This document shows, piece after piece, positions 42,889 to 52,020 of a stretch of DNA of 64,000 nucleotides (positions are counted from its first letter, which is position 1; the number at the start of each line of letters is the position of its first letter). The position numbers and the translations under genes were made by a program. The notes under the pieces were generated by a model. It was not told the origin of the DNA. It did not search any database and worked only from the letters and a program-made list of their open reading frames with translations. Source of the stretch: Bacteroidia bacterium. GTDB lineage: Bacteria; Bacteroidota; Bacteroidia; Flavobacteriales_E; Vicingaceae. The stretch is taken from NCBI GenBank assembly GCA_030433355.1, contig JAUIMG010000013.1, positions 1 to 64,000 of the forward strand, written 5' to 3'.

Positions 42889-44430
42889 ATGGATAGTATA
42901 AGTTTAATTACAGGTTTGATAGTAGGAGCAGGGATAGGTTCTCTTATTATATTTCTACTCAACAAAAAGGCGCAGGAGAAAAAAGCTAATAATATTATTG
43001 AGGAAGCAAAAGCAGAGGCGGAAGTTGTAAAAAAGGATAAGATCTTACAGGCTAAGGAAAAGTTTTTGCAATTAAAAGAAGAACACGAAAAGGTTATTTC
43101 TAATAGAGAGAGGAAAATTTCTGATGCTGAGAATAGAGTGAAGCAAAAAGAAACGACCCTTAACAATAAGCTTCACGAGGTTAATAAAAAGGATAAAGAT
43201 TTAAGTGCAACCAAAGGTAATTTGGAGAGACAGCTAGAGATTGTTAAGAAAAGACAAGAGGAACTAGATAAGAACCATAAAACACAGGTAGAATTATTAG
43301 AAAAAGCTGCAAATATTTCTGCGGAAGAAGCCAAAAGTCAGTTGGTTGAAGTATTGAAAGAAGAGGCCAAAACTGAGGCAATGGCTCATATCAAAGATAC
43401 TATTGAAGAAGCTAAGATTAACGCAAATAAAGAAGCGAGAAAAGTGGTTATTCAAACTATTCAAAGAGTAGCAACAGAGCAAGCAATAGAAAATTCAGTT
43501 TCGGTATTTAATATAGATTCTGACGATATGAAAGGAAGAATCATTGGTAGAGAAGGAAGAAATATTAGAGCATTAGAGGCTGCAACCGGAGTAGAAATAA
43601 TTGTTGACGATACACCTGAAGCCATTATTCTTTCATGCTTTGACCCTGTAAGAAGGGAAACAGCTAGATTAGCTCTTCACCAATTAGTAACAGATGGTAG
43701 AATTCACCCTGCTAGAATTGAAGAAGTAGTTAGAAAAACGAAGAAGCAATTAGAAGATGAAATCATTGATGTAGGTAAACAAACATGTATAGATCTTGGA
43801 ATTCACGGTTTACATCCAGAACTACTTAGAATGGTTGGACGTATGAAATACCGTTCTTCTTACGGACAAAACCTACTGCAACATTCAAGAGAGGTGGCTA
43901 ACCTTTGCGCTACAATGGCGGCTGAATTAGGATTGAATGTTAAAATGGCAAAAAGAGCAGGACTTCTACACGATATTGGCAAAGTGCCAGATGATGAGCC
44001 AGAATTACCACATGCTATTTTAGGAATGAAGTTGGCAGAAAAGTATAAGGAGAAAGCTGAAGTATGTAACGCTATTGGTGCCCACCACGATGAAGTAGAA
44101 ATGACATCATTAATATCTCCAATTGTTCAAGTTTGTGATGCTGTTTCGGGAGCAAGACCAGGGGCTAGAAGAGAAGTAGTGGAATCTTACATAAACAGAA
44201 TTAAAGAATTAGAAACATTAGGTATGTCTCATCAAGGTGTTGAAAAGGCTTATGCTATTCAAGCGGGTAGAGAATTGAGAGTAATTGTTGAAAGCGAGAA
44301 GATTGGCGATGATCAAGCGGATAAAATATCTTTTGATATTGCTCAAAAAATTCAATCTGAAATGACATATCCTGGTCAAGTAAAAGTTACTGTAATAAGA
44401 GAGAAAAGAGCGGTCAACTACGCTAAATAA
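42889..44430 (+). CDS. rny: Ribonuclease Y
   Basis: Membrane-bound endoribonuclease that initiates mRNA decay. In order: a transmembrane helix (about 5-25), a long coiled coil (about 28-190), a KH domain ([33 protein letters not shown], about 205-240) and an HD domain ([23 protein letters not shown], about 360-385, [10 protein letters not shown]). The length of 513 is standard. It follows the 6S RNA and probably has its own promoter or reads through. Ends 1 bp from the convergent SRAP gene. Confidence 0.97.
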   Translation: MDSISLITGLIVGAGIGSLIIFLLNKKAQEKKANNIIEEAKAEAEVVKKDKILQAKEKFLQLKEEHEKVISNRERKISDAENRVKQKETTLNNKLHEVNKKDKDLSATKGNLERQLEIVKKRQEELDKNHKTQVELLEKAANISAEEAKSQLVEVLKEEAKTEAMAHIKDTIEEAKINANKEARKVVIQTIQRVATEQAIENSVSVFNIDSDDMKGRIIGREGRNIRALEAATGVEIIVDDTPEAIILSCFDPVRRETARLALHQLVTDGRIHPARIEEVVRKTKKQLEDEIIDVGKQTCIDLGIHGLHPELLRMVGRMKYRSSYGQNLLQHSREVANLCATMAAELGLNVKMAKRAGLLHDIGKVPDDEPELPHAILGMKLAEKYKEKAEVCNAIGAHHDEVEMTSLISPIVQVCDAVSGARPGARREVVESYINRIKELETLGMSHQGVEKAYAIQAGRELRVIVESEKIGDDQADKISFDIAQKIQSEMTYPGQVKVTVIREKRAVNYAK

Positions 44431-44431
44431 G

Positions 44432-45226
44432 CTAAGGTCTTCGATTTCGGGATGGGCTTTCACCCATTCCGAAAAGTTGAATGGATTCCTTCTTTTCAAA
44501 AGCGCTTTCTTCCATTAATAAATCTCCTTTAGGCTGGAGTATTTCTTTATTGTTTGAAGAAACTTTTTTAATGCCACTGTCAATTGGATAGGCATTCATT
44601 TTTTTAAAATCATATGGTTTTAAAAGAGCTGTTATGTCGGATAATTCTGTTTTAAGATTTAAATAATATTTATAGTCTAATGGATCTAAAATAACAGGCA
44701 TTCTGTGGTGCGGAATCTTTTGCATGAGCATATTAGGAGGGCAGGTAATAATTGCAAAACTGTTTATGATCTTACCATCAATCGGGTTTATCCATTCATC
44801 ATAGATTCCAGCAAAAGCAAATGGTCTTTTCTTGTCTTTTAGGTAGACCAGATATGGTTTGTCTAATTTTTCTTTTGTAGTTCCCTCAATGAAGGCATCT
44901 GCAATGATCAAACATCTTTTACTTCGAATGGAGCCTCTAAAGAAGGGTTTATTAATGATGCCTTTTGCACCATTGAATTCAGGGTTGTTTTCTTTATTAT
45001 AATTTCCTTCAGCTCTTGCGTTAATTATAAAGGTTCTTTTTTTCGACCATTTTGGGGTAAAACCAAAATACATAAGTTGTACCTCGTCGGCTTTGTTCGA
45101 AGCTATAACAGGAGCTAATTGACCAGCTGAAACATTGTAATTTTTTTGAATTTGGTTTTTTACTTTAACTCCAAACCTATTTTCAATTTCTTTGGCTTGT
45201 GAAACAATTACGTATCTGCCACACAT
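44432..45226 (-). CDS. SRAP-family abasic-site shielding protein (YedK/HMCES-like)
   Basis: A 264-residue SOS response-associated peptidase fold protein that crosslinks to abasic sites in single-stranded DNA. The catalytic Cys2 (MCGRY) is there after Met removal, with INARAEG (Asn), FIEG (the usual Glu) and KIPHHRMPVIL (His). The last 40 residues are extra and polar. Its ATG abuts the stop of the SpoIIE gene with no gap (TAA-ATG), so it is translationally coupled to it. Convergent with rny. Confidence 0.93.
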   Translation of the reverse strand: MCGRYVIVSQAKEIENRFGVKVKNQIQKNYNVSAGQLAPVIASNKADEVQLMYFGFTPKWSKKRTFIINARAEGNYNKENNPEFNGAKGIINKPFFRGSIRSKRCLIIADAFIEGTTKEKLDKPYLVYLKDKKRPFAFAGIYDEWINPIDGKIINSFAIITCPPNMLMQKIPHHRMPVILDPLDYKYYLNLKTELSDITALLKPYDFKKMNAYPIDSGIKKVSSNNKEILQPKGDLLMEESAFEKKESIQLFGMGESPSRNRRP

Positions 45227-47335
45227 TTAGTCTATATTGTTAAATCTAACTTGCAGTAGGCAAACATCGTCAATCTGCTCTTCTTTTCCCTTCCACTTAT
45301 CAAACTTTGTTTCTAACTCTTCAATGCTATTAGAAATTTCTAAACTTGAGGTTTCAATCAAATACTTTTTAAAATTGCTGTACTTTAATTTTTTTGCTCT
45401 TGGGCCTCCAAATTGGTCGGCATATCCATCAGAAAAGAGATATACTTGATCTCCTTTTTGAAGCTCTATTTCATGTTTAGTGAAGGCTTTTCTATTTTCA
45501 AATTTCCCAATGGGTTGCTTATCTCCTTTAAACTCTATTATTTCGTTATTGCGGAGTAAATAAAGTGGGTTAAAAGCACCTGAAAACTCCAATTTGTCTT
45601 TTCTATCCCATACGCAAAGAGCGATATCCATTCCATCTGAAACACTAATTGCCTTGCTACTAAACGCTTCAGTTATCATATCCGTTAAATTGTCTAGTAT
45701 TTTAGCAGAATCATTCAAATGGTATTCTTTGATACATCTGTTCAAAGAATTATTCCCCAATACACTTACCATAGCCCCAGGGACACCATGTCCGGTGCAG
45801 TCGGCAACAGCAAAGTAAACTTTTTCTTTTGTGCTTTGAATCCAATAAAAATCTCCGGAAACTATGTCTTTAGGACGAAAGAACACTTCTGCTTCAATTA
45901 ATTCTTGAGTTAATTCTTGAGGAGTAGGAAGAATGGCTTGTTGCAGACGTTGTGCATAGGTTATACTATTTATTATTTCTTTGTTTTGCTGCGAGAGTAT
46001 TAAATTTTTATCTGAAATTTCTTGTGTTCTTTCCTTAACTTGTTTTTCAAGTTTTTCTGTCTGCTCATTTTTTAATTGATTGATCTCTTCTAATCTTTTA
46101 AAGGCTTCTTCTTGAGCCTCAATTTTTTCTAATTGAGTTCTTCTATATCTTCCTACCATTGCAATCGATAGAAATATTACCTCTGTGGCTGATCCAATTT
46201 TGAGACTGTTATTTGCCAAGAATTCATTTTCAATTGCATTAATATTTGAAAGAATAAAAATCACAGAACTAATTGCTAAGGCGATAAAGGCAAAAAGTAT
46301 AGGAATTTCAATTCTTTGCTCTCTTTTTGATTTGATAATCAAACCTATCAAAATATACAGAATACATAGGAAGGACAGGTAGTTTAGAAAGGGAAAGCAA
46401 AATGCGTATAAAACACCTTCCGTTAAACTGATTAGTAGTGAGAAAATTAATAAACTTAACAAGAAGAAATAACCTCTCTTGTAATTGCGAAGACTATCAT
46501 CAAAGCCAATGAATTTTAGCACATACAACATCATTCCAATCATAGAAAGAGCAGCAAACATTAATATTGCATGATTAGCCATCCAACTAGAGTCTCTCCA
46601 TAGATATTGAAAAGAAAAACCATCTAAGGATAGCTGGAACAAAGCTAAAGCCAATACATAGGAAACAAAGTAGAGGTATATTCTTTGACCAAGGGACAAG
46701 CCAAAAAGAGAAAAGAGGATAATCACCAAAAAGAATAGACCATAATAGAAACCCAAAAAGAAGTTTTCTTTGGCTGTAAACTGACTAAAACTATCTATAG
46801 ACCAAAAATGAATTGGTAAACGAACTATTTCACCATCACTTTTTATTTTGAATAATAGCTTATATTTTTTATTTGGTGAGAAATGAATATCGAATAGAAA
46901 CTTTCTATTCTCCAACATTCTGCTTTCGAAAGGATAATCATCCCCAGTGATTGTCTCCTCAATAATATTTTCATCCTCATCGAGAACATAAAGAACTATC
47001 TCATTAGTCAGTGGCCGAGCTGTTTCAATGTAAAAGTTAAGTTCCTCACTGCTTGGGTTTTCTACTTGTAATTCAATCCAAAAGGTAGATTTTGTAAAAT
47101 CTAGATAGGGAATCTCTGCAGAAATATCGTTCTTTTCAAAATGATACTTCTCCTTTAAAATGTCATCTAAACTCAATTCATTATTAGGGTCTTCAATAAT
47201 CGTTGCTTCATTGGCAAGATGTTGACTTTTATTAATTGAGCTTAAGTCATAATATGATTCTTGGGCTGTAACTGAGTCTGTTACGAGAAAAAGTATTGTT
47301 ATAAAAATAGTGATTATCCTATACAAATTATTCAT
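45227..47335 (-). CDS. 7TMR-DISM receptor with SpoIIE-type PP2C phosphatase
   Basis: A 702-residue sensor. Signal peptide at about 1-24, then a periplasmic 7TMR-DISM extracellular beta domain (about 35-180), seven membrane helices (about 190-395), a coiled coil (about 405-460) and a SpoIIE phosphatase (about 475-700) with SGDFYW, VADCTGHGVPGAM, FSDGYADQFGG and the closing IDDVCLLQVRF metal-binding motifs. It would dephosphorylate an anti-anti-sigma-like partner on an outside signal. No such partner is in the window. Coupled to the SRAP gene downstream. Confidence 0.93.
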   Translation of the reverse strand: MNNLYRIITIFITILFLVTDSVTAQESYYDLSSINKSQHLANEATIIEDPNNELSLDDILKEKYHFEKNDISAEIPYLDFTKSTFWIELQVENPSSEELNFYIETARPLTNEIVLYVLDEDENIIEETITGDDYPFESRMLENRKFLFDIHFSPNKKYKLLFKIKSDGEIVRLPIHFWSIDSFSQFTAKENFFLGFYYGLFFLVIILFSLFGLSLGQRIYLYFVSYVLALALFQLSLDGFSFQYLWRDSSWMANHAILMFAALSMIGMMLYVLKFIGFDDSLRNYKRGYFFLLSLLIFSLLISLTEGVLYAFCFPFLNYLSFLCILYILIGLIIKSKREQRIEIPILFAFIALAISSVIFILSNINAIENEFLANNSLKIGSATEVIFLSIAMVGRYRRTQLEKIEAQEEAFKRLEEINQLKNEQTEKLEKQVKERTQEISDKNLILSQQNKEIINSITYAQRLQQAILPTPQELTQELIEAEVFFRPKDIVSGDFYWIQSTKEKVYFAVADCTGHGVPGAMVSVLGNNSLNRCIKEYHLNDSAKILDNLTDMITEAFSSKAISVSDGMDIALCVWDRKDKLEFSGAFNPLYLLRNNEIIEFKGDKQPIGKFENRKAFTKHEIELQKGDQVYLFSDGYADQFGGPRAKKLKYSNFKKYLIETSSLEISNSIEELETKFDKWKGKEEQIDDVCLLQVRFNNID

Positions 47336-47426
47336 TTTAATGAAGACTCAAATATAAATTAATTATTTACCTACTATTTAAACTTAGTTTAATAGAAAAC
47401 TGTTTAGGTAATAGTAAATTTATAAC

Positions 47427-48518
47427 ATGATAGGATTTCGTTTTAGCGAATTTGTTCCAACTGCTGATAATAGTACTCCATTTGAAAGATTGTTAAAGAT
47501 TTTCTTAGAGTTAATGACGCATACGAGTGGTGATTTTGAAGAAAGTTTTAGGTGGTTAAAAGAATTAGATGATGAATATGGTTTAACTTCTCCTGAGTAT
47601 ACTTTAGAAGATTTTCGAAAAGACTTAGAAGAAAAAAATTATATCAAGAAAGATGCTAATCATCAAAATGTCTTAAGTGATAAATCGGAGCAATTAATTC
47701 GGAAAAATGCGCTAGAGCAAATATTTGGAAGATTAAAACGAAGTGGACAAGGAAACCATAGAACACCCTTTACAGGTAAAGGAGAGGAGGAGTCGTCAGA
47801 TAAGCGTCCGTTTCAATTTGGCGATACTTTAGATCAAATTGCTTTTACAGAGTCTTTTAAAAATGCACAAATAAATCAAGGGGTCGATTCCTTTCAAATG
47901 ACGGAGAGGGATTTAGAAGTTAGGGAGAATTATTCAGCAGCTCAAATGTCTACCGTGTTAATGATAGATATTTCTCACTCCATGATACTATATGGAGAAG
48001 ATAGAATTACTCCCGCCAAAAAAGTAGCAATGGCTCTAGCAGAGTTAATTACAAAAAAATATCCAAAGGACTCTTTAGACATAGTTGTGTTTGGAAATGA
48101 TGCATGGGAAGTAAAAATAAAGGACCTTCCATATTTATCGGTTGGACCATACCACACCAATACTGTTGCAGGACTAGAATTAGCAATGGACTTATTGAGA
48201 AGAAGACGAAATGCCAATAGGCAAATCTTTATGATAACAGATGGTAAGCCTACCTGTATTATTGAAAATGGAGAATATTATCAAAATAGTTGGGGACATG
48301 ATCCCAAAATCATCAATAGGACTATTAATCTAGCCATTCAATGCCGAAAACTAAATATTCCAATCACTACTTTTATGATTGCTAAAGATCCATATTTGCA
48401 GCAATTTGTAGAGGATTTTACTGAAGCAAATAATGGTAAAGCCTTTTATTCAGATTTAAAGGGTCTAGGGGAATTTATATTTACAGATTACGAAAAGAAT
48501 AAACGCAAGAGATACTAA
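47427..48518 (+). CDS. VWA-domain protein, partner of the MoxR/ChlI-like ATPase
   Basis: A 363-residue protein. The first 160 residues are helical, with a polar stretch at about 108-135, then a von Willebrand A domain with the metal site DISHS at 181-185 (STVLMIDISHSMILYGEDR) and the second site in FMITDGKPTC. No signal peptide. It sits 0 bp before an AAA+ ATPase gene. VWA/MoxR pairs act as chaperone-like machines that insert metal cofactors or remodel complexes; the client here is unknown. Confidence 0.9.
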   Translation: MIGFRFSEFVPTADNSTPFERLLKIFLELMTHTSGDFEESFRWLKELDDEYGLTSPEYTLEDFRKDLEEKNYIKKDANHQNVLSDKSEQLIRKNALEQIFGRLKRSGQGNHRTPFTGKGEEESSDKRPFQFGDTLDQIAFTESFKNAQINQGVDSFQMTERDLEVRENYSAAQMSTVLMIDISHSMILYGEDRITPAKKVAMALAELITKKYPKDSLDIVVFGNDAWEVKIKDLPYLSVGPYHTNTVAGLELAMDLLRRRRNANRQIFMITDGKPTCIIENGEYYQNSWGHDPKIINRTINLAIQCRKLNIPITTFMIAKDPYLQQFVEDFTEANNGKAFYSDLKGLGEFIFTDYEKNKRKRY

Positions 48519-49994
48519 ATGAATTTTAAAAAAATTAAAACTTTAGGAGAGTTAAAGAAAGCAGGGTACGTTTCTCGTTCTGTTAAAGATGAGTTAAGAG
48601 AAAACCTAATTGAAAAGCTACAAAAAGGAGAAGAGGTCTTTAAAGGTATTTACGGATATGAAGATACGGTAATTCCAAATATAGAAAGAGCCATACTCGC
48701 TAAACATAGTATCAATCTTCTTGGATTAAGAGGTCAAGCAAAAACAAAAATTGCTAGATTAATGGTGAATCTTCTAGATGAGTATATGCCAATAATTGAG
48801 GGCTCAGAAGTAAATGATGATCCCTTGGAGCCTTTATCTGCTTATGGAAAAGGAAAATTAAAAGAATTAGGAGATTCTACTCCAATAGAATGGGTAGGCA
48901 GAGAAAGAAGGTATGTAGAGAAATTGGCTACTCCGGATGTTTCTATTGCAGACTTAATTGGAGATGTTGACCCTATTAAAGCGGCTAACTTAAAACTAGA
49001 CTACTCCAATGAAAAAGTGATTCATTTCGGCTTAATTCCAAGAGCAAATAGAGGAATTTTCGTTATCAACGAATTACCTGATTTACAGGCAAGAATACAA
49101 GTTTCCCTTTTTAATATTTTACAAGAGGGAGACATTCAGATTAGAGGGTTTCAATTAAGATTTCCCTTAGATATTCAATTTGTATTTACAGCTAATCCTG
49201 AGGATTATACAAATAGAGGATCAATTATTACTCCTTTAAAAGACAGAATTCAAAGTCAGATAATGACCCATTATCCGAAGACTATAGAATTAGCAAAAAC
49301 AATTACAGAGAGTGAAGCAAAAATAAATCAGAAGCAAAGAGACATGGTTTTAGTGCCGGAAATCTTAAAAGACTTATTAGAGCAAATTGCTATTGAAGCA
49401 AGAACTAGTGAGTATGTCGACGAGAAGTCTGGTGTTTCTGCAAGACTTTCTATTTCGGCTTTAGAAACATTAGTTAGTGCGGCTGAAAGAAGAGCACTAT
49501 TAAATAAGGAGAAAAAAACAACTGCGAGGATAAGCGATTTAATGACAGTTATTCCTGCAATGATTGGGAAAATTGAAATGGTTTATGAAGGAGAGCAAGA
49601 GGGAGCAGTAAATGTTAGTTACGCATTGATAAGAGCAGCATTGAGAAGTCAATCTTTAAATTACTTTCCTGAATTAAAAGACTTAAAGAAGAGTAAAAAC
49701 GAACAATCTTCGGAATATGATTCAATAAAAACATGGTTTTCTGCTAATCAAGTCGACTTTCTAAATGATTGGCCTACCAAGATTTACGAAGAGAAATTGA
49801 ATAAAATCGATGGTTTATCAAGTTTGATTCAATCAAAATTCCCAACTTTGCCTAAAGAAGGTAAGGTGCTAATGATGGAGTATTTACTTCATGCAATGGC
49901 TGAGTATTCTTACTTAAATAAAAAATATTTAGAAAAGAGTTTTCAGTTTGGGGATCTTTTTGCATCGATTTTTAATAATTCAGAAGATGAATAA
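48519..49994 (+). CDS. Magnesium-chelatase-I/MoxR-like AAA+ ATPase
   Basis: A 491-residue AAA+ protein. The P-loop is GLRGQAKT (69-76) where GxxGxGKT is usual; the Walker B-like stretch is GIFVINELPDL, with Asn for the first acidic residue. The sensor and arginine-finger segment includes VFTANPEDYTNRGSIITPLKDRIQSQI. The variants seem typical of this ChlI-like subfamily, as I recall. The C-terminal domain has a helical VSARLSISALETLVSAAERRAL and a tail. It is fused in expression to the VWA gene (no gap) and precedes the M48 lipoprotein gene. Confidence 0.9.
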   Translation: MNFKKIKTLGELKKAGYVSRSVKDELRENLIEKLQKGEEVFKGIYGYEDTVIPNIERAILAKHSINLLGLRGQAKTKIARLMVNLLDEYMPIIEGSEVNDDPLEPLSAYGKGKLKELGDSTPIEWVGRERRYVEKLATPDVSIADLIGDVDPIKAANLKLDYSNEKVIHFGLIPRANRGIFVINELPDLQARIQVSLFNILQEGDIQIRGFQLRFPLDIQFVFTANPEDYTNRGSIITPLKDRIQSQIMTHYPKTIELAKTITESEAKINQKQRDMVLVPEILKDLLEQIAIEARTSEYVDEKSGVSARLSISALETLVSAAERRALLNKEKKTTARISDLMTVIPAMIGKIEMVYEGEQEGAVNVSYALIRAALRSQSLNYFPELKDLKKSKNEQSSEYDSIKTWFSANQVDFLNDWPTKIYEEKLNKIDGLSSLIQSKFPTLPKEGKVLMMEYLLHAMAEYSYLNKKYLEKSFQFGDLFASIFNNSEDE

Positions 49995-50808
49995 AATAAA
50001 ATTTAGTCTTTTAATCGTTTTAGCGATAAGTTCATTTTTTTATAGTTGTAAAGATGATAATGATGAAGACGGTACTTCTGTATTGTTCTTCTCTGTTCAA
50101 GATGATTTAGAACTTGGAAATCAATTAAAGCAAGAGATTTTTAACAATCCACAAGAATACCCTCTTTTAGATTCTGTTCAGTACAAGTCCGCTTACGACT
50201 ATATAAGAGGATTAAAGGACGAGATTTTGAATTCAGGTGAAATTGATTATAAGAATACCTTTGCATGGGAAGTTTATATTATTGAAGACGACAATGTATT
50301 GAATGCCTTTGCTGCTCCAGGTGGTTATATTTATTTCTACACTGGTTTAATCAAGTATTTAGATAAAGAAGATGATTTAATGGGTGTTATGGGCCATGAA
50401 ATGGCTCATGCAGATTTAAGACATTCGGTAAAGCAAATGCAAAGACAATATGGAATAAGTCTATTGCTTTCTATTGCTTTAGGTAATGAGCCTAGTTCAA
50501 CCGCTGAAATTTTAGGAGGTTTAGCTGGAACTTTAGGTATTTTAAAATTCAGCAGAGATGCTGAGACAGAGTCTGATTTAGCTTCGGTTCGTTATTTAGC
50601 AAAAACACCACATAGATGCGATGGGGCTGCTACTTTCTTTAAAAAGCTTAGTGCAGCAGGAGCGGGTGGAGGACCTGTATTTTTGAGTACACACCCATCC
50701 CCTGATAATAGAGTGCAATTAATCACCCAAGAAGCTATAAACTTAGCTTGCGATACTACTTACTATAACCCAAGTTCTTACCAGCAATTTGTTAATTCTT
50801 TGCCATAA
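49987..50808 (+). CDS. M48-family metalloprotease lipoprotein
   Basis: A 273-residue lipoprotein protease, BepA/LoiP-like, likely clearing misfolded outer-membrane proteins. I chose the ATG 49987 inside the end of the ATPase gene because it gives a clean leader and lipobox FFYSC (Cys21). The zinc site is HEMAH (137-141) with the third ligand Glu in AETESDLASVRYLA near 192. Downstream SAAGAGGGPVFLSTHPSPDNRVQ is typical of the family. MsrA starts 1 bp after its stop, suggesting a shared role in envelope protein repair. Confidence 0.92.
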   Translation: MNKIKFSLLIVLAISSFFYSCKDDNDEDGTSVLFFSVQDDLELGNQLKQEIFNNPQEYPLLDSVQYKSAYDYIRGLKDEILNSGEIDYKNTFAWEVYIIEDDNVLNAFAAPGGYIYFYTGLIKYLDKEDDLMGVMGHEMAHADLRHSVKQMQRQYGISLLLSIALGNEPSSTAEILGGLAGTLGILKFSRDAETESDLASVRYLAKTPHRCDGAATFFKKLSAAGAGGGPVFLSTHPSPDNRVQLITQEAINLACDTTYYNPSSYQQFVNSLP

Positions 50809-50809
50809 A

Positions 50810-51496
50810 ATGAGATATTCCTTAATAGCGCTTTTTAGTTTATTATTTTTTGCCTGCAATAGCAGTGCGAACGATTCTAAGGAGATTAAGCAGGAGAATG
50901 AGTTGGAGCAAAGAGAAGAAAATGTGGCTGCCATAATAAATCAAGAAAAAGGACTAGCTACAGCATATTTTGCAAGTGGTTGTTTTTGGTGTGTTGAGGC
51001 AATTTACCAAAGTGTAGAAGGCGTTATTGATGCAGTTTCGGGCTATGCAGGTGGAGAGAAGGAGAATCCTTCCTATGAAGAAGTAAGCAGAGGAGAAACA
51101 GATCATGCAGAAGCCGTAAAAGTAATTTATGATCCTAAAAAGGTAGATTTTAAAACCTTAGTAGTTGTATTTTTTGGTTCTCATGACCCTACTACACTCA
51201 ATAGACAAGGTCCAGATAGAGGAACTCAATACAGATCAATTGCATTCTACAGTAATGAAGAGGAAAAGGCAATTATTGAAGAGTATATAAATAAATTAGA
51301 AAAAGAAAATACCTTCTCTTCTTCTATAGTTTCTGAAGTAAAGCAAATAAGAACGTTTTACGATGCAGAAGATTACCATCAAGAGTATGAAAGCAATCAT
51401 CCTGAAAATCCTTACGTTCAATCCGTATCTATTCCTAGATTAAGAGCTTTTCAAGCTAAATTTCCTGAGCTTTTAAAAGAATCTGAAAAGCACTAA
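50810..51496 (+). CDS. msrA: Peptide-methionine (S)-S-oxide reductase, lipoprotein form
   Basis: MsrA reduces methionine-S-sulfoxide in proteins. This version has an export leader with lipobox LLFFAC (Cys16) and a linker to about residue 48, so it acts outside the cytoplasm. The catalytic motif is GCFWC (57-61, C58), with GYAGGEKENPSYEEVSRGETDHAEAV and HDPTTLNRQGPDRGTQYRS downstream. I chose the ATG at 50810; the frame upstream overlaps the M48 gene. Adjacent to the M48 lipoprotein gene, consistent with envelope oxidative damage repair. Confidence 0.95.
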   Translation: MRYSLIALFSLLFFACNSSANDSKEIKQENELEQREENVAAIINQEKGLATAYFASGCFWCVEAIYQSVEGVIDAVSGYAGGEKENPSYEEVSRGETDHAEAVKVIYDPKKVDFKTLVVVFFGSHDPTTLNRQGPDRGTQYRSIAFYSNEEEKAIIEEYINKLEKENTFSSSIVSEVKQIRTFYDAEDYHQEYESNHPENPYVQSVSIPRLRAFQAKFPELLKESEKH

Positions 51497-52020
51497 GACT
51501 TTTTCAAAGACTTTAATATTCTTTTTCCTCTGCTTTGGATACCCGCATCCTTATTTAAAAGCAATATATTTTCTAACGATAAGATTAATTCCGTTTTTAA
51601 TTCCGGATAAATGGATGTTAAATTATAAAGGATTTGCATACAGAATGCTCTAACTGCAATAGCTTCTTTTGGAGAAACCATTAACGCTAAAGTCTTGTTA
51701 AATAGATTTGAGTGATACTTTTCTGGAATCTCCATACTTTGAAGTATGCGTGCTATGTTTCTCTTCACTGCAACTTCATACTCTTCCTCCTGAATGAAAT
51801 AGCTAATAATTCGCTCCTTTAAACGAATGGTAAAAAGGGTAGGTGATTGGTCGTAAATGTAGCTTATAACCATACCTGATCTTTGAGATATTACTTCTCT
51901 TTTAGACAACAGTAGGTTTACTAAATGATTGAGTTCGTTGGGGTTTTCTAAAATATAATTACCAATTCTAGAGCTATTGGCTTTAGAATGTTCTTTTCGT
52001 AATTCTAATTCAATATTCAT
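51493..52020 (-). CDS. HEAT-repeat-like helical protein
   Basis: A 175-residue protein with no signal peptide, made of paired helices resembling HEAT or armadillo repeats (NELNHLVNLLLSKREVISQRSGMVISYIYDQ, AIAVRAFCMQILYNL, AGIQSRGKRILKSL). Its ATG overlaps the stop of the TMTC-like gene (ATGA), so the two are coupled. Function unknown; common in Bacteroidota as a short conserved hypothetical. Confidence 0.78.
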   Translation of the reverse strand: MNIELELRKEHSKANSSRIGNYILENPNELNHLVNLLLSKREVISQRSGMVISYIYDQSPTLFTIRLKERIISYFIQEEEYEVAVKRNIARILQSMEIPEKYHSNLFNKTLALMVSPKEAIAVRAFCMQILYNLTSIYPELKTELILSLENILLLNKDAGIQSRGKRILKSLKKS

